A program made the position numbers and the translations under genes. This document shows positions 50,523 to 63,308 of a stretch of 64,000 nucleotides of DNA, one piece after another (within the stretch, counting starts at the first letter, position 1; the number at the start of each line of letters is the position of its first letter). This stretch comes from Megachile rotundata (lineage: Eukaryota > Arthropoda > Insecta > Hymenoptera > Megachilidae), in NCBI RefSeq assembly GCF_050947335.1, contig NW_027473519.1, positions 62,001 to 126,000 of the forward strand. Direction: 5' to 3'. The notes beneath the pieces are model-generated. The model did no database searches. It was not told the DNA's origin and worked only from the letters and a program-made list of their open reading frames with translations.

Positions 50523-52133
50523 ATTACAGCGGATATGTGCGAATTAGAGGCTGAATCGTGCGAAAATGAGCACAATTCGTGCAAAACGATCAAAATTGTT
50601 CATTGTGGTGTTGAATTGTGCTCAGTTACGATAACTTAACATGACTAGATAGTACAGAGTCGAATTACAGCGGATATGTGCTAATTAGAGGCTGAATCGT
50701 GCGAAAATGAGCATAATTCGTTCAAAACGATCAAAATTGTTCATTGTGGTGTTGAATTGTGCTCAGTTACGATAACTTAACTAGACTAGATAGTACAGAG
50801 TCGAATTACAGCGGATATGTGCGAATTAGAGGCTGAATCGTGCGAAAATGAGCATAATTCGTGCAAAACGAGCAAAATTGTTCATTGTGGTGTCAAATTG
50901 TGCTCAGATAGGATAACTTAACATAACTAGATAGTACAGAGTCGAATTACATCGAATATGTGCGATTTAGAGGCTGAATCGTTCGAAAATGAGCAAAATT
51001 CGTTCAAAACGAGCAAAATTCGTGCAAAACGAGCAAAATTGTTCATTGTGGTGTTGAATTGTGCTCAGATAGGATAACTTAACATAACTACATAGTACAG
51101 AGTCGAATTACAGCGGATATGTGCGAATTAGAGGCTGAATCGTGCGAAAATGATCCTAATTCGTGCAAAACGAGCAAAATTGTTCGTTGTGGTGTTGAAT
51201 TGTGCTCAGATAGGATAACGTAACATAACTAGGTAGTACAGAGTCGAATTACAGCGGATATGTGCGAATTAGAGGCTGAATCGTTCGAAAATGAGCAAAA
51301 TTCGTTCAAAACGAGCAAAATTGTTCATTGTGGTGTTGAATTGTGCTCAGATAGGATAACTTAACATAACTAGATAGTACAGAGTCGAATTACAGCGGAT
51401 ATGTGCGAATTAGAGGCTGAATCGTTCGAAAATGAGCAAAATTCGTTCAAAACGAGCAAAATTCGTGCAAAACGAGCAAAATTGTTCATTGTGGTGTTGA
51501 ATTGTGCTCAGATAGAATAACTTAACATAACTAGATAGTACAGAGTCGAATTACAGCGGATATGTGCGAATTAGAGGCTGAATCGTGCGAAAATGATCCT
51601 AATTCGTGCAAAACGAGCAAAATTGTTCGTTGTGGTGTTGAATTGTGCTCAGATAGGATAACTTAACATAACTAGATAGTACAGAGTGGAATTACAGCGG
51701 ATATCTGCGAATTAGAGGCTGAATCGTTCGAAAATGAGCAAAATTCGTTCAAAACGAGCAAAATTCGTGCAAAACGAGCAAAATTGTTCATTGTGGTGTG
51801 GAATTGTGCTCAGATAGGATAACTTAACATAACTAGATAGTACAGAGTCGAATTACAGCGTATATGTGCGAATTAGAGGCTGAATCGTGCCAAAATGAGC
51901 ACAATTCGTGCAAAACGAGCAAAATTGTTCATTGTGGTGTTGAATTGTGCTCAGATAGGATAACTTAACATAACTAGATAGTACAGAGTCGAATTACAGC
52001 GGATATGTGCGAATTAGAGGCTGAATCGTTCGAAAATGAGCAAAATTCGTGCAAAACGAGCAAAATTGTTCATTGTGGTGTTGAATTGTGCTCAGATAGG
52101 ATAACTTAACATAACTAGATAGTACAGAGTCGA
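50523..52133. repeat. 1611-bp (11-monomer) repeat, unit 1
   Basis: The opening 1.14 kb (50523 to about 51660) is repeated at +1611 bp: GAGCACAATTCGTGC class B, GTGCTAATTAG class B, AACTAGACTAG, GTCAAATTG, class C with ATTACATCGAATATG, GATCCTAATTCG with CTAGGTAG, contracted C, and C with GATAGAATAAC. The last 0.47 kb differs from unit 2 and instead matches 63450 onward. Equal unit length with different content means the tail was replaced. Confidence 0.88.
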
Positions 52134-53744
52134 ATTACAGCGGATATGTGCGAATTAGAGGCTGAATCGTGCGAAAATGAGCACAATTCGTGCAAAACGA
52201 TCAAAATTGTTCATTGTGGTGTTGAATTGTGCTCAGTTACGATAACTTAACATGACTAGATAGTACAGAGTCGAATTACAGCGGATATGTGCTAATTAGA
52301 GGCTGAATCGTGCGAAAATGAGCATAATTCGTTCAAAACGATCAAAATTGTTCATTGTGGTGTTGAATTGTGCTCAGTTACGATAACTTAACTAGACTAG
52401 ATAGTACAGAGTCGAATTACAGCGGATATGTGCGAATTAGAGGCTGAATCGTGCGAAAATGAGCATAATTCGTGCAAAACGAGCAAAATTGTTCATTGTG
52501 GTGTCAAATTGTGCTCAGATAGGATAACTTAACATAACTAGATAGTACAGAGTCGAATTACATCGAATATGTGCGATTTAGAGGCTGAATCGTTCGAAAA
52601 TGAGCAAAATTCGTTCAAAACGAGCAAAATTCGTGCAAAACGAGCAAAATTGTTCATTGTGGTGTTGAATTGTGCTCAGATAGGATAACTTAACATAACT
52701 ACATAGTACAGAGTCGAATTACAGCGGATATGTGCGAATTAGAGGCTGAATCGTGCGAAAATGATCCTAATTCGTGCAAAACGAGCAAAATTGTTCGTTG
52801 TGGTGTTGAATTGTGCTCAGATAGGATAACGTAACATAACTAGGTAGTACAGAGTCGAATTACAGCGGATATGTGCGAATTAGAGGCTGAATCGTTCGAA
52901 AATGAGCAAAATTCGTTCAAAACGAGCAAAATTGTTCATTGTGGTGTTGAATTGTGCTCAGATAGGATAACTTAACATAACTAGATAGTACAGAGTCGAA
53001 TTACAGCGGATATGTGCGAATTAGAGGCTGAATCGTTCGAAAATGAGCAAAATTCGTTCAAAACGAGCAAAATTCGTGCAAAACGAGCAAAATTGTTCAT
53101 TGTGGTGTTGAATTGTGCTCAGATAGAATAACTTAACATAACTAGATAGTACAGAGTCGAATTACAGCGGATATGTGCGAATTAGAGGCTGAATCGTGCG
53201 AAAATGATCCTAATTCGTGCAAAACGAGCAAAATTGTTCGTTGTGGTGTTGAATTGTGCTCAGATAGGATAACGTAACATAACTAGGTAGTACAGAGTCG
53301 AATTACAGCGGATATGTGCGAATTAGAGGCTGAATCGTTCGAAAATGAGCAAAATTCGTTCAAAACGAGCAAAATTGTTCATTGTGGTGTTGAATTGTGC
53401 TCAGATAGGATAACTTAACATAACTAGATAGTACAGAGTCGAATTACAGCGGATATGTGCGAATTAGAGGCTGAATCGTTCGAAAATGAGCAAAATTCGT
53501 TCAAAACGAGCAAAATTCGTGCAAAACGAGCAAAATTGTTCATTGTGGTGTTGAATTGTGCTCAGATAGAATAACTTAACATAACTAGATAGTACAGAGT
53601 CGAATTACAGCGGATATGTGCGAATTAGAGGCTGAATCGTGCGAAAATGAGCACAATTCGTGCAAAACGAGCAAAATTGTTCATTGTGCTGTTGAATTGT
53701 GCTCAGATAGGATAACTTAACATAACTAGATAGTACAGAGTCGA
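52134..53744. repeat. 1611-bp repeat, unit 2
   Basis: Repeats the opening of unit 1, then carries a 443-bp tandem duplication (52718-53160 and 53161-53603) of the GATCCT/CTAGGTAG, contracted C and GATAGAATAAC class C trio. It ends with a GAGCACAATTCG monomer with GTGCTGTTG. A third, altered opening follows at 53745. Confidence 0.88.
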
Positions 53745-56120
53745 ATTACAGCGGATATGTGCGAATTAGAGGCTGAATCGTTCGAAAATGAGCATAATTC
53801 GTTCAAAACGATCAAAATTGTTCATTGTGGTGTTGAATTGTGCTCACTGACGATAACTTAACATGACTAGATAGTACAGAGTCGAATTACAGCGGATATG
53901 TGCTAATTAGAGGCTGAATCGTGCGAAAATGAGCATAATTCGTTCAAAACGATCAAAATTGTTCATTGTGGTGTTGAATTGTGCTCAGTTACGATAACTT
54001 AACTAGACTAGATAGTACAGAGTCGAATTACAGCGGATATGTGCGAATTAGAGGCTGAATCGCGCGAAAATGAGCATAATTCGTGCAAAACGAGCAAAAT
54101 TGTTCATTGTGGTGTCAAATTGTGCTCAGATAGGATAACTTAACATAACAAGATAGTACAGAGTCGAATTACAGCGAATATGTGCGATTTAGAGGCTGAA
54201 TCGTTCGAAAATGAGCAAAATTCGTTCAAAACGAGCAAAATTCGTGCAAAACGAGCAAAATTGTTCATTGTGGTGTTGAATTGTGCTCAGATAGGATAAC
54301 TTAACATAACTACATAGTACAGAGTCGAATTACAGCGGATATGTGCGAATTAGAGGCTGAATCGTGCGAAAATGATCCTAATTCGTGCAAAACGAGCAAA
54401 ATTGTTCGTTGTGGTGTTGAATTGTGCTCAGATAGGATAACGTAACATAACTAGGTAGTACAGAGTCGAATTACAGCGGATATGTGCGAATTAGAGGCTG
54501 AATCGTTCGAAAATGAGCAAAATTCGTTCAAAACGAGCAAAATTCGTGCAAAACGAGCAAAATTGTTCATTGCGGTGTTGATTTGTGCTCAGATAGGATA
54601 ACTTAACATAACTAGATAGTACAGAGTCGAATTACAGCGGATATGTGCGAATTAGAGGCTGAATCGTTCGAAAATGAGCAAAATTCGTTCAAAACGAGCA
54701 AAATTCGTGCAAAACGAGCAAAATTGTTCATTGTGGTGTTGAATTGTGCTCAGATAGGATAACTTAACATAACTAGATAGTACAGAGTCGAATTACAGCG
54801 GATATGTGCGAATTAGAGGCTGAATCGTGCGAAAATGAGCACAATTCGTGCAAAACGAGCAAAATTGTTCATTGTGCTGTTGAATTGTGCTCAGATAGGA
54901 TAACTTAACATAACTAGATAGTACAGAGTGGAATTACAGCGGATATGTGCGAATTAGAGGCTGAATCGTGCGAAAATGAGCATAATTCGTTCAAAACGAT
55001 CAAAATTGTTCATTGTGGTGTTGAATTGTGCTCAGTTACGATAACTTAACATGACTAGATAGTACAGAGTCGAATTACAGCGAATATGTGCGATTTAGAG
55101 GCTGAATCGTTCGAAAATGAGCAAAATTCGTTCAAAACGAGCAAAATTCGTGCAAAACGAGCAAAATTGTTCATTGTGGTGTTGAATTGTGCTCAGTTAC
55201 GATAACTTAACATAACTAGATAGTACAGAGTCGAATTACAGCGGATACGAGCGAATTAGAGGCTGAATCGTTCGAAAATGAGCAAAATTCGTTCAAAACG
55301 AGCAAAATTCGTGCAAAACGAGCAAAATTGTTCATTGTGGTGTTGAATTGTGCTCAGATAGGATAACTTAACATAACTAGATAGTACAGAGTCGAATTAC
55401 AGCGGATATGTGCGAATTAGAGGCTGAATCGTGCGAAAATGAGCATAATTCGTTCAAAACGATCAAAATTGTTCATTGTGGTGTTGTATTGTGCTCAGTT
55501 ACGATAACTTAACATGACTAGATAGTACAGAGTCGAATTACAGCGGATATGTGCGAATTAGAGGCTGAATCGTGCGAAAATGAGCATAATTCGTTCAAAA
55601 CGATCAAAATTGTTCATTGTGGTGTTGAATTGTGCTCAGTTACGATAACTTAACATGACTAGATAGTACAGAGTCGAATTACAGCGGATATGTGCGAATT
55701 AGAGGCTGAATCGTGCGAAAATGAGCATAATTCGTTCAAAACGATCAAAATTGTTCATTGTGGTGTTGAATTGTGCTCAGATAGGATAACTTAACATAAC
55801 TAGATAGTACACAGTGGAATTACAGCGGATATGTGCGAATTAGAGGCTGAATCGTGCGAAAATGAGCATAATTCGTTCAAAACGATCAAAATTGTTCATT
55901 GTGGTGTTGAATTGTGCTCAGTTACGATAACTTAACATGACTAGATAGTACAGAGTCGAATTACAGCGAATATGTGCGATTTAGAGGCTGAATCGTTCGA
56001 AAATGAGCAAAATTCGTTCAAAACGAGCAAAATTCGTGCAAAAGGAGCAAAATTGTTCATTGTGGTGTTGAATTGTGCTCAGATAGGATAACTTAACATA
56101 ACTACATAGTACAGAGTCGA
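53745..56120. repeat. 2376-bp (16-monomer) HOR, copy 1
   Basis: Sixteen monomers, six of them 161 bp. Landmark oddities: GCTCACTGACG (53842), GTGCTAATTAG, AACTAGACTAG, AATCGCGCG (54059), CATAACAAGATAG, GATCCTAATTCG, CATTGCGGTGTTGATTTG (about 54569), GTGCTGTTG, GCGGATACGAGCG (55241), GTACACAGTGG, and AAAAGGAGC (56040). All are repeated exactly 2376 bp downstream. The class C monomer at 55225-55385 is the founder-type GATACGAGCG variant. Confidence 0.94.
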
Positions 56121-58496
56121 ATTACAGCGGATATGTGCGAATTAGAGGCTGAATCGTTCGAAAATGAGCATAATTCGTTCAAAACGATCAAAATTGTTCA
56201 TTGTGGTGTTGAATTGTGCTCACTGACGATAACTTAACATGACTAGATAGTACAGAGTCGAATTACAGCGGATATGTGCTAATTAGAGGCTGAATCGTGC
56301 GAAAATGAGCATAATTCGTTCAAAACGATCAAAATTGTTCATTGTGGTGTTGAATTGTGCTCAGTTACGATAACTTAACTAGACTAGATAGTACAGAGTC
56401 GAATTACAGCGGATATGTGCGAATTAGAGGCTGAATCGCGCGAAAATGAGCATAATTCGTGCAAAACGAGCAAAATTGTTCATTGTGGTGTCAAATTGTG
56501 CTCAGATAGGATAACTTAACATAACAAGATAGTACAGAGTCGAATTACAGCGAATATGTGCGATTTAGAGGCTGAATCGTTCGAAAATGAGCAAAATTCG
56601 TTCAAAACGAGCAAAATTCGTGCAAAACGAGCAAAATTGTTCATTGTGGTGTTGAATTGTGCTCAGATAGGATAACTTAACATAACTACATAGTACAGAG
56701 TCGAATTACAGCGGATATGTGCGAATTAGAGGCTGAATCGTGCGAAAATGATCCTAATTCGTGCAAAACGAGCAAAATTGTTCGTTGTGGTGTTGAATTG
56801 TGCTCAGATAGGATAACGTAACATAACTAGGTAGTACAGAGTCGAATTACAGCGGATATGTGCGAATTAGAGGCTGAATCGTTCGAAAATGAGCAAAATT
56901 CGTTCAAAACGAGCAAAATTCGTGCAAAACGAGCAAAATTGTTCATTGCGGTGTTGATTTGTGCTCAGATAGGATAACTTAACATAACTAGATAGTACAG
57001 AGTCGAATTACAGCGGATATGTGCGAATTAGAGGCTGAATCGTTCGAAAATGAGCAAAATTCGTTCAAAACGAGCAAAATTCGTGCAAAACGAGCAAAAT
57101 TGTTCATTGTGGTGTTGAATTGTGCTCAGATAGGATAACTTAACATAACTAGATAGTACAGAGTCGAATTACAGCGGATATGTGCGAATTAGAGGCTGAA
57201 TCGTGCGAAAATGAGCACAATTCGTGCAAAACGAGCAAAATTGTTCATTGTGCTGTTGAATTGTGCTCAGATAGGATAACTTAACATAACTAGATAGTAC
57301 AGAGTGGAATTACAGCGGATATGTGCGAATTAGAGGCTGAATCGTGCGAAAATGAGCATAATTCGTTCAAAACGATCAAAATTGTTCATTGTGGTGTTGA
57401 ATTGTGCTCAGTTACGATAACTTAACATGACTAGATAGTACAGAGTCGAATTACAGCGAATATGTGCGATTTAGAGGCTGAATCGTTCGAAAATGAGCAA
57501 AATTCGTTCAAAACGAGCAAAATTCGTGCAAAACGAGCAAAATTGTTCATTGTGGTGTTGAATTGTGCTCAGTTACGATAACTTAACATAACTAGATAGT
57601 ACAGAGTCGAATTACAGCGGATACGAGCGAATTAGAGGCTGAATCGTTCGAAAATGAGCAAAATTCGTTCAAAACGAGCAAAATTCGTGCAAAACGAGCA
57701 AAATTGTTCATTGTGGTGTTGAATTGTGCTCAGATAGGATAACTTAACATAACTAGATAGTACAGAGTCGAATTACAGCGGATATGTGCGAATTAGAGGC
57801 TGAATCGTGCGAAAATGAGCATAATTCGTTCAAAACGATCAAAATTGTTCATTGTGGTGTTGTATTGTGCTCAGTTACGATAACTTAACATGACTAGATA
57901 GTACAGAGTCGAATTACAGCGGATATGTGCGAATTAGAGGCTGAATCGTGCGAAAATGAGCATAATTCGTTCAAAACGATCAAAATTGTTCATTGTGGTG
58001 TTGAATTGTGCTCAGTTACGATAACTTAACATGACTAGATAGTACAGAGTCGAATTACAGCGGATATGTGCGAATTAGAGGCTGAATCGTGCGAAAATGA
58101 GCATAATTCGTTCAAAACGATCAAAATTGTTCATTGTGGTGTTGAATTGTGCTCAGATAGGATAACTTAACATAACTAGATAGTACACAGTGGAATTACA
58201 GCGGATATGTGCGAATTAGAGGCTGAATCGTGCGAAAATGAGCATAATTCGTTCAAAACGATCAAAATTGTTCATTGTGGTGTTGAATTGTGCTCAGTTA
58301 CGATAACTTAACATGACTAGATAGTACAGAGTCGAATTACAGCGAATATGTGCGATTTAGAGGCTGAATCGTTCGAAAATGAGCAAAATTCGTTCAAAAC
58401 GAGCAAAATTCGTGCAAAAGGAGCAAAATTGTTCATTGTGGTGTTGAATTGTGCTCAGATAGGATAACTTAACATAACTACATAGTACAGAGTCGA
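56121..58496. repeat. 2376-bp (16-monomer) HOR, copy 2
   Basis: Head-to-tail copy of 53745-56120 with every landmark listed for copy 1 at +2376 (for example GCTCACTGACG at 56218, GCGGATACGA at 57617). I found no mismatch at the points checked; a full base-by-base comparison was not possible by eye. The copy ends at a monomer boundary, and the next monomer is class D. Confidence 0.94.
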
Positions 58497-60106
58497 ATTA
58501 CAGCGGATATGTGCGAATTAGAGGCTGAATCGTTCGAAAATGAGCAAAATTCGTTCAAAATGAGCATAATACGTTCAAAACGAGCAAAATTGTTCATTGT
58601 GGTGTTGAATTGTGCTCAGTTACGATAACATAACATGACTAGATAGTACAGAGTCGAATTACAGCGGATATGTGCGAATTAGAGGCTGAATCGTGCGAAA
58701 ATGAACATAATTCGTTCAAAACGAGCAAAATTGTTCATTGTGGTGTCGAATTGTGCTCAGATAGGATAACTTAACATAACTAGATAGTACAGAGTCGAAT
58801 TACAGAGGATATGTGCGAATTAGAGGCTGAATCGTTCGAAAATGAGCATAATTCGTTCAAAACGATCAAAATTGTTCATTGTGGTGTTGAATTGTGCTCA
58901 GATAGGATAACTTAACATAACTAGATAGTACAGAGTCGAATTACAGCGGATATGTGCGAACTAGAGGCTGAATCGTGCGAAAATGAGCATAATTCGTTCA
59001 AAACGAGCAAAATTGTTCATTGTGGTGTTGAATTGTGCTCAGTTACGATAACTTAACATAACTAGATAGTACAGAGTCGAATTACAGCGGATACGAGCGA
59101 ATTAGAGGCTGAATCGTTCGAAAATGAGCAAAATTCGTTCAAAACGAGCAAAATTCGTGCAAAACGAGCAAAATTGTTCATTGTGGTGTTGAATTGTGCT
59201 CAGATAGGATAACTTAACATAACTAGATAGTACAGAGTCGAATTACAGCGGATATGTGCGAATTAGAGGCTGAATCGTGCGAAAATGAGAATAATTCGTT
59301 CAAAACGATCAAAATTGTTCATTGTGGTGTTGTATTGTGCTCAGTTACGATAACTTAACATGACTAGATAGTACAGAGTCGAATTACAGCGGATAATTGC
59401 GAATTAGAGGCTGAATCGTGCGAAAATGAGCATAATTCGTTCAAAACGATCAAAATTGTTCATTGTGGTGTTGAATTGTGCTCAGTTACGATAACTTAAC
59501 ATGACTAGATAGTACAGAGTCGAATTACAGCGGATATGTGCGAATTAGAGGCTGAATCGTGCGAAAATGAGCATAATTCGTTCAAAACGAGCAAAATTGT
59601 TCATTGTGGTGTTGAATTGTGCTCAGATAGGATAAGTTAACATAACTAGATAGTACAGAGTCGAATTACAGCGGATATGTGCGAATTAGAGGCTGAATCG
59701 TTCAAAACGAGCAAAATTCGTGCAAAACGAGCAAAATTGTTCATTGTGGTGTTGAATTGTGCTCAGATAGGATAACTTAACATAACTACATAGTACAGAG
59801 TCGAATTACAGCGGATATGTGCGAATTAGATGCTGAATCGTGCGAAAGTGAGCATAATTCGTGCAAAACGAGCAAAATTGTTCATTGTGGTGTCGAATTG
59901 TGCTCAGATAGGATAACTTAACATAACTAGATAGTACAGAGTGGAATTACAGCGGATATCTGCGAATTAGAGGCTGAATCGTTCGAAAATGAGCAAAATT
60001 CGTTCAAAACGAGCAAAATTCGTGCAAAACGAGCAAAATTGTTCATTGTGGTGTTGAATTGTGCTCAGATAGGATAACCTAACATAACTAGATAGTACAG
60101 AGTCGA
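58497..60106. repeat. Mosaic junction between two HOR domains
   Basis: Begins with D, GAACATAATT and CAGAGGATATG monomers otherwise typical of 14.7-15.0 and 18.2-18.5 kb, though here the D monomer has GATAACATAACATGAC. A partial copy of the GATACGAGCG segment follows (59.04-59.56 kb, 1470 bp after its previous copy). Then come a TAAGTTAAC monomer, the 140-bp fused monomer, and GATGCTG/GAAAGTGAGC and ATATCTGCG class C monomers like those at 48.9-49.2 and 61.7-62.0 kb. Confidence 0.82.
59665..59804 (+). repeat. 140-bp monomer with fused sub-units
   Basis: GGCTGAATCG is joined directly to TTCAAAACGAG, so the first 20-mer (with its GAAAATGAGC) is missing. Two box units remain. Relative to a class C monomer 21 bases are lost, which suggests recombination between ATCGTT of the first sub-unit and TTCGTT of the second. 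This is the only monomer seen in which the TGCGAAAATGAGC segment is absent. Confidence 0.9.
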
Positions 60107-63100
60107 ATTACAGCGGATATGTGCGAATTAGAGGCTGAATCGTGCGAAAATGAGCATAATTCGTTCAAAACGAGCAAAATTGTTCGTTGTGGTGTTGAAT
60201 TGTGCTCAGATAGGATAACTTAACATAACTAGATAGTACAGAGTGGAATTACAGCGGATATGTGCGAACTAGAGGCTGAATCGTGCGAAAATGAGCATAA
60301 TTCGTTCAAAACGATCAACATTGTTCATTGTGGTGTTGAATTGTGCTCAGTTACGATAACTTAACATGACTAGATAGTACAGATTCGAATTACAGCGGAT
60401 ATGTGCGAATTAGAGGCTGAATCGTGCGAAAATGAGCATAATTCGTTCAAAACGATCAAAATTGTTCATTGTGGTGTTGAATTGTGCTCAGTTACGATAA
60501 CTTAACATGACTAGATAGTACAGAGTCGAATTACAGCGGATATGTGCGAATCAGAGGCTGAATCGTGCGAAAATGAGCATAATTCGTTCAAAACGAGCAA
60601 AATTGTTCATTGTGGTGTTGAATTGTGCTCAGATAGGATAACTTAACATAACTAGATAGTACAGAGTCGAATTACAGCGGATATGTGCGAATTAGAGGCT
60701 GAATCGTGCGAAAATGAGCATAATTCGTGCAAAACGTGCAAAATTGTTCATTGTAGTGTCGAATTGTGCTCAGATAGGATAAGTTAACATAACTAGATGG
60801 TACAGAGTCGAATTACAGCGGATATGTGCGAATTAGAGGCTGAATCGTTCGAAAATGAGCAAAATTCGTTCAAAACGAGCAAAATTCGTGCAAAACGAGC
60901 AAAATTGTTCATTGTGGTGTTGAGTTGTGCTCAGATAGGATAACATAACATAACTAGATAGTACAGAGTCGAATTACAGCGGATATGTGCGAACTAGAGG
61001 CTGAATCGTGCGAAAATGAGCATAATTCGTTCAAAACGAGCAAAATTGTTCATTGTGGTGTTGAATTGTGCTCAGATAGGATAACTTAACATAACTAGAT
61101 AGTACAGAGTCGAATTACAGCGGATATGTGCGAATTAGAGGCTGAATCGTGCGAAAATGAGCATAATTCGTTCAAAACGATCAAAATTGTTCATTGTGGT
61201 GTTGAATTGTGCTCAGTTACGATAACTTAACATGACTAGATAGTACAGAGTCGAATTACAGCGGATATGTGCGAATTAGAGGCTGAATCGTGCGAAAATG
61301 AGCATAATTCGTTCAAAACGATCAAAATTGTTCATTGTGGTGTTGAATTGTGCTCAGTTACGATAACTTAACTAGACTAGATAGTACAGAGTCGAATTAC
61401 AGCGGATATGTGCGAATTAGAGGCTGAATCGTGCGAAAATGAGCATAATTCGTGCAAAACGAGCAAAATTGTTCATTGTGGTGTCAAATTGTGCTCAGAT
61501 AGGATAACTTAACATAACTAGATAGTACAGAGTCGAATTACAGCGAATATGTGCGATTTAGAGGCTGAATCGTTCGAAAATGAGCAAAATTCGTTCAAAA
61601 CGAGCAAAATTCGTGCAAAACGAGCAAAATTGTTCATTGTGGTGTTGAATTGTGCTCAGATAGGATAACTTAACATAACTACATAGTACAGAGTCGAATT
61701 ACAGCGGATATGTGCGAATTAGATGCTGAATCGTGCGAAAGTGAGCATAATTCGTGCAAAACGAGCAAAATTGTTCATTGTGGTGTCGAATTGTGCTCAG
61801 ATAGGATAACTTAACATAACTAGATAGTACAGAGTGGAATTACAGCGGATATCTGCGAATTAGAGGCTGAATCGTTCGAAAATGAGCAAAATTCGTTCAA
61901 AACGAGCAAAATTCGTGCAAAACGAGCAAAATTGTTCATTGTGGTGTTGAATTGTGCTCAGATAGGATAACCTAACATAACTAGATAGTACAGAGTCGAA
62001 TTGCAGCGGATATGTGCGAATTAGAGGCTGAATCGTGCGAAAATGATCCTAATTCGTGCAAAACGAGCAAAATTGTTCGTTGTGGTGTTGAATTGTGCTC
62101 AGATAGGATAACGTAACATAACTAGGTAGTACAGAGTCGAATTACAGCGGATATGTGCGAATTAGAGGCTGAATCGTTCGAAAATGAGCAAAATTCGTGC
62201 AAAACGAGCAAAATTGTTCATTGTGGTGTTGAATTGTGCTCAGATAGGATAACTTAACATAACTAGATAGTACAGAGTCGAATTACGGCAGATATGTGCG
62301 AATTAGAGGCTGAATCGTTCGAAAATGAGCAAAATTCGTTCAAAACGAGCAAAATTCGTGCAAAACGAGCAAAATTGTTCATTGTGGTGTTGAATTGTGC
62401 TCAGATAGGATAACTTAACATAACTAGATAGTACAGAGTCGAATTACAGCGGATATGTGCGAATTAGAGGCTGAATCGTGCGAAAATGAGCACAATTCGT
62501 GCAAAACGAGCAAAATTGTTCATTGTGGTGTTGAATTGTGCTCAGATAGGATAACTTAACATAACTAGATAGTACAGAGTCGAATTACAGCGGATATGTG
62601 CGAATTAGAGGCTGAATCGTGCGAAAATGAGCATAATTCGTTCAAAACGATCAAAATTGTTCATTGTGGTGTTGAATTGTGCTCAGTTACGATAACTTAA
62701 CATGACTAGATATTACAGAGTCGAATTACAGCGGATATGTGCGAACTAGAGGCTGAATCGTGCGAAAATGAGCATAATTCGTTCAAAACGAGCAAAATTG
62801 TTCATTGTGGTGTTGAATTGTGCTCAGATAGGATAACTTAACATAACTAGATAGTACAGAGTGGAATTACAGCGGATATGTGCGAATTAGAGGCTGAATC
62901 GTGCGAAAATGAGCATAATTCGTTCAAAACGATCAAAATTGTTCATTGTGGTGTTGAATTGTGCTCAGTTACGATAACTTAACATGACTAGATAGTACAG
63001 AGTCGAATTACAGCGAATATGTGCGATTTAGAGGCTGAATCGTTCGAAAATGAGCAAAATTCGTTCAAAACGAGCAAAATTGGTGCAAAACGAGCAAAAT

Positions 63101-63308
63101 TGTTCATTGTGGTGTTGAATTGTGCTCAGATAGGATAACTTAACATAACTACATAGTACAGAGTCGAATTACAGCGGATATGTGCGAATTAGAGGCTGAA
63201 TCGTGCGAAAATGAGCATAATTCGTGCAAAACGAGCAAAATTGTTCATTGTGGTGTCGAATTATGCTCAGATAGGATAACTTAACATAACTAGATAGTAC
63301 AGAGTCGA
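60107..63308. repeat. 3202-bp block, copy 2 of a 12,786-bp-distant duplication
   Basis: Second copy of 47321-50522, in the same order and orientation. Differences noticed include GCGAATCAGAGG at about 60550 and ATTACGGCAG near 62283. Between the two copies lie the 1611-bp and 2376-bp HORs, so those arrays occupy the interval separating the duplicates. Confidence 0.92.

Noticed and set aside
50523..53744. A simple two-copy 1611-bp HOR
   Set aside because: Only the first 1.14 kb of each unit matches; the 0.47-kb tails differ in monomer order although total length is equal. I describe it as a partial repeat.
53745..58496. Assembly duplication artefact as the explanation for the identical HOR copies
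   Set aside because: Possible but not supported by the sequence alone: comparable block duplications with private substitutions occur throughout the window, so a biological origin is at least as likely. Read evidence would be needed.
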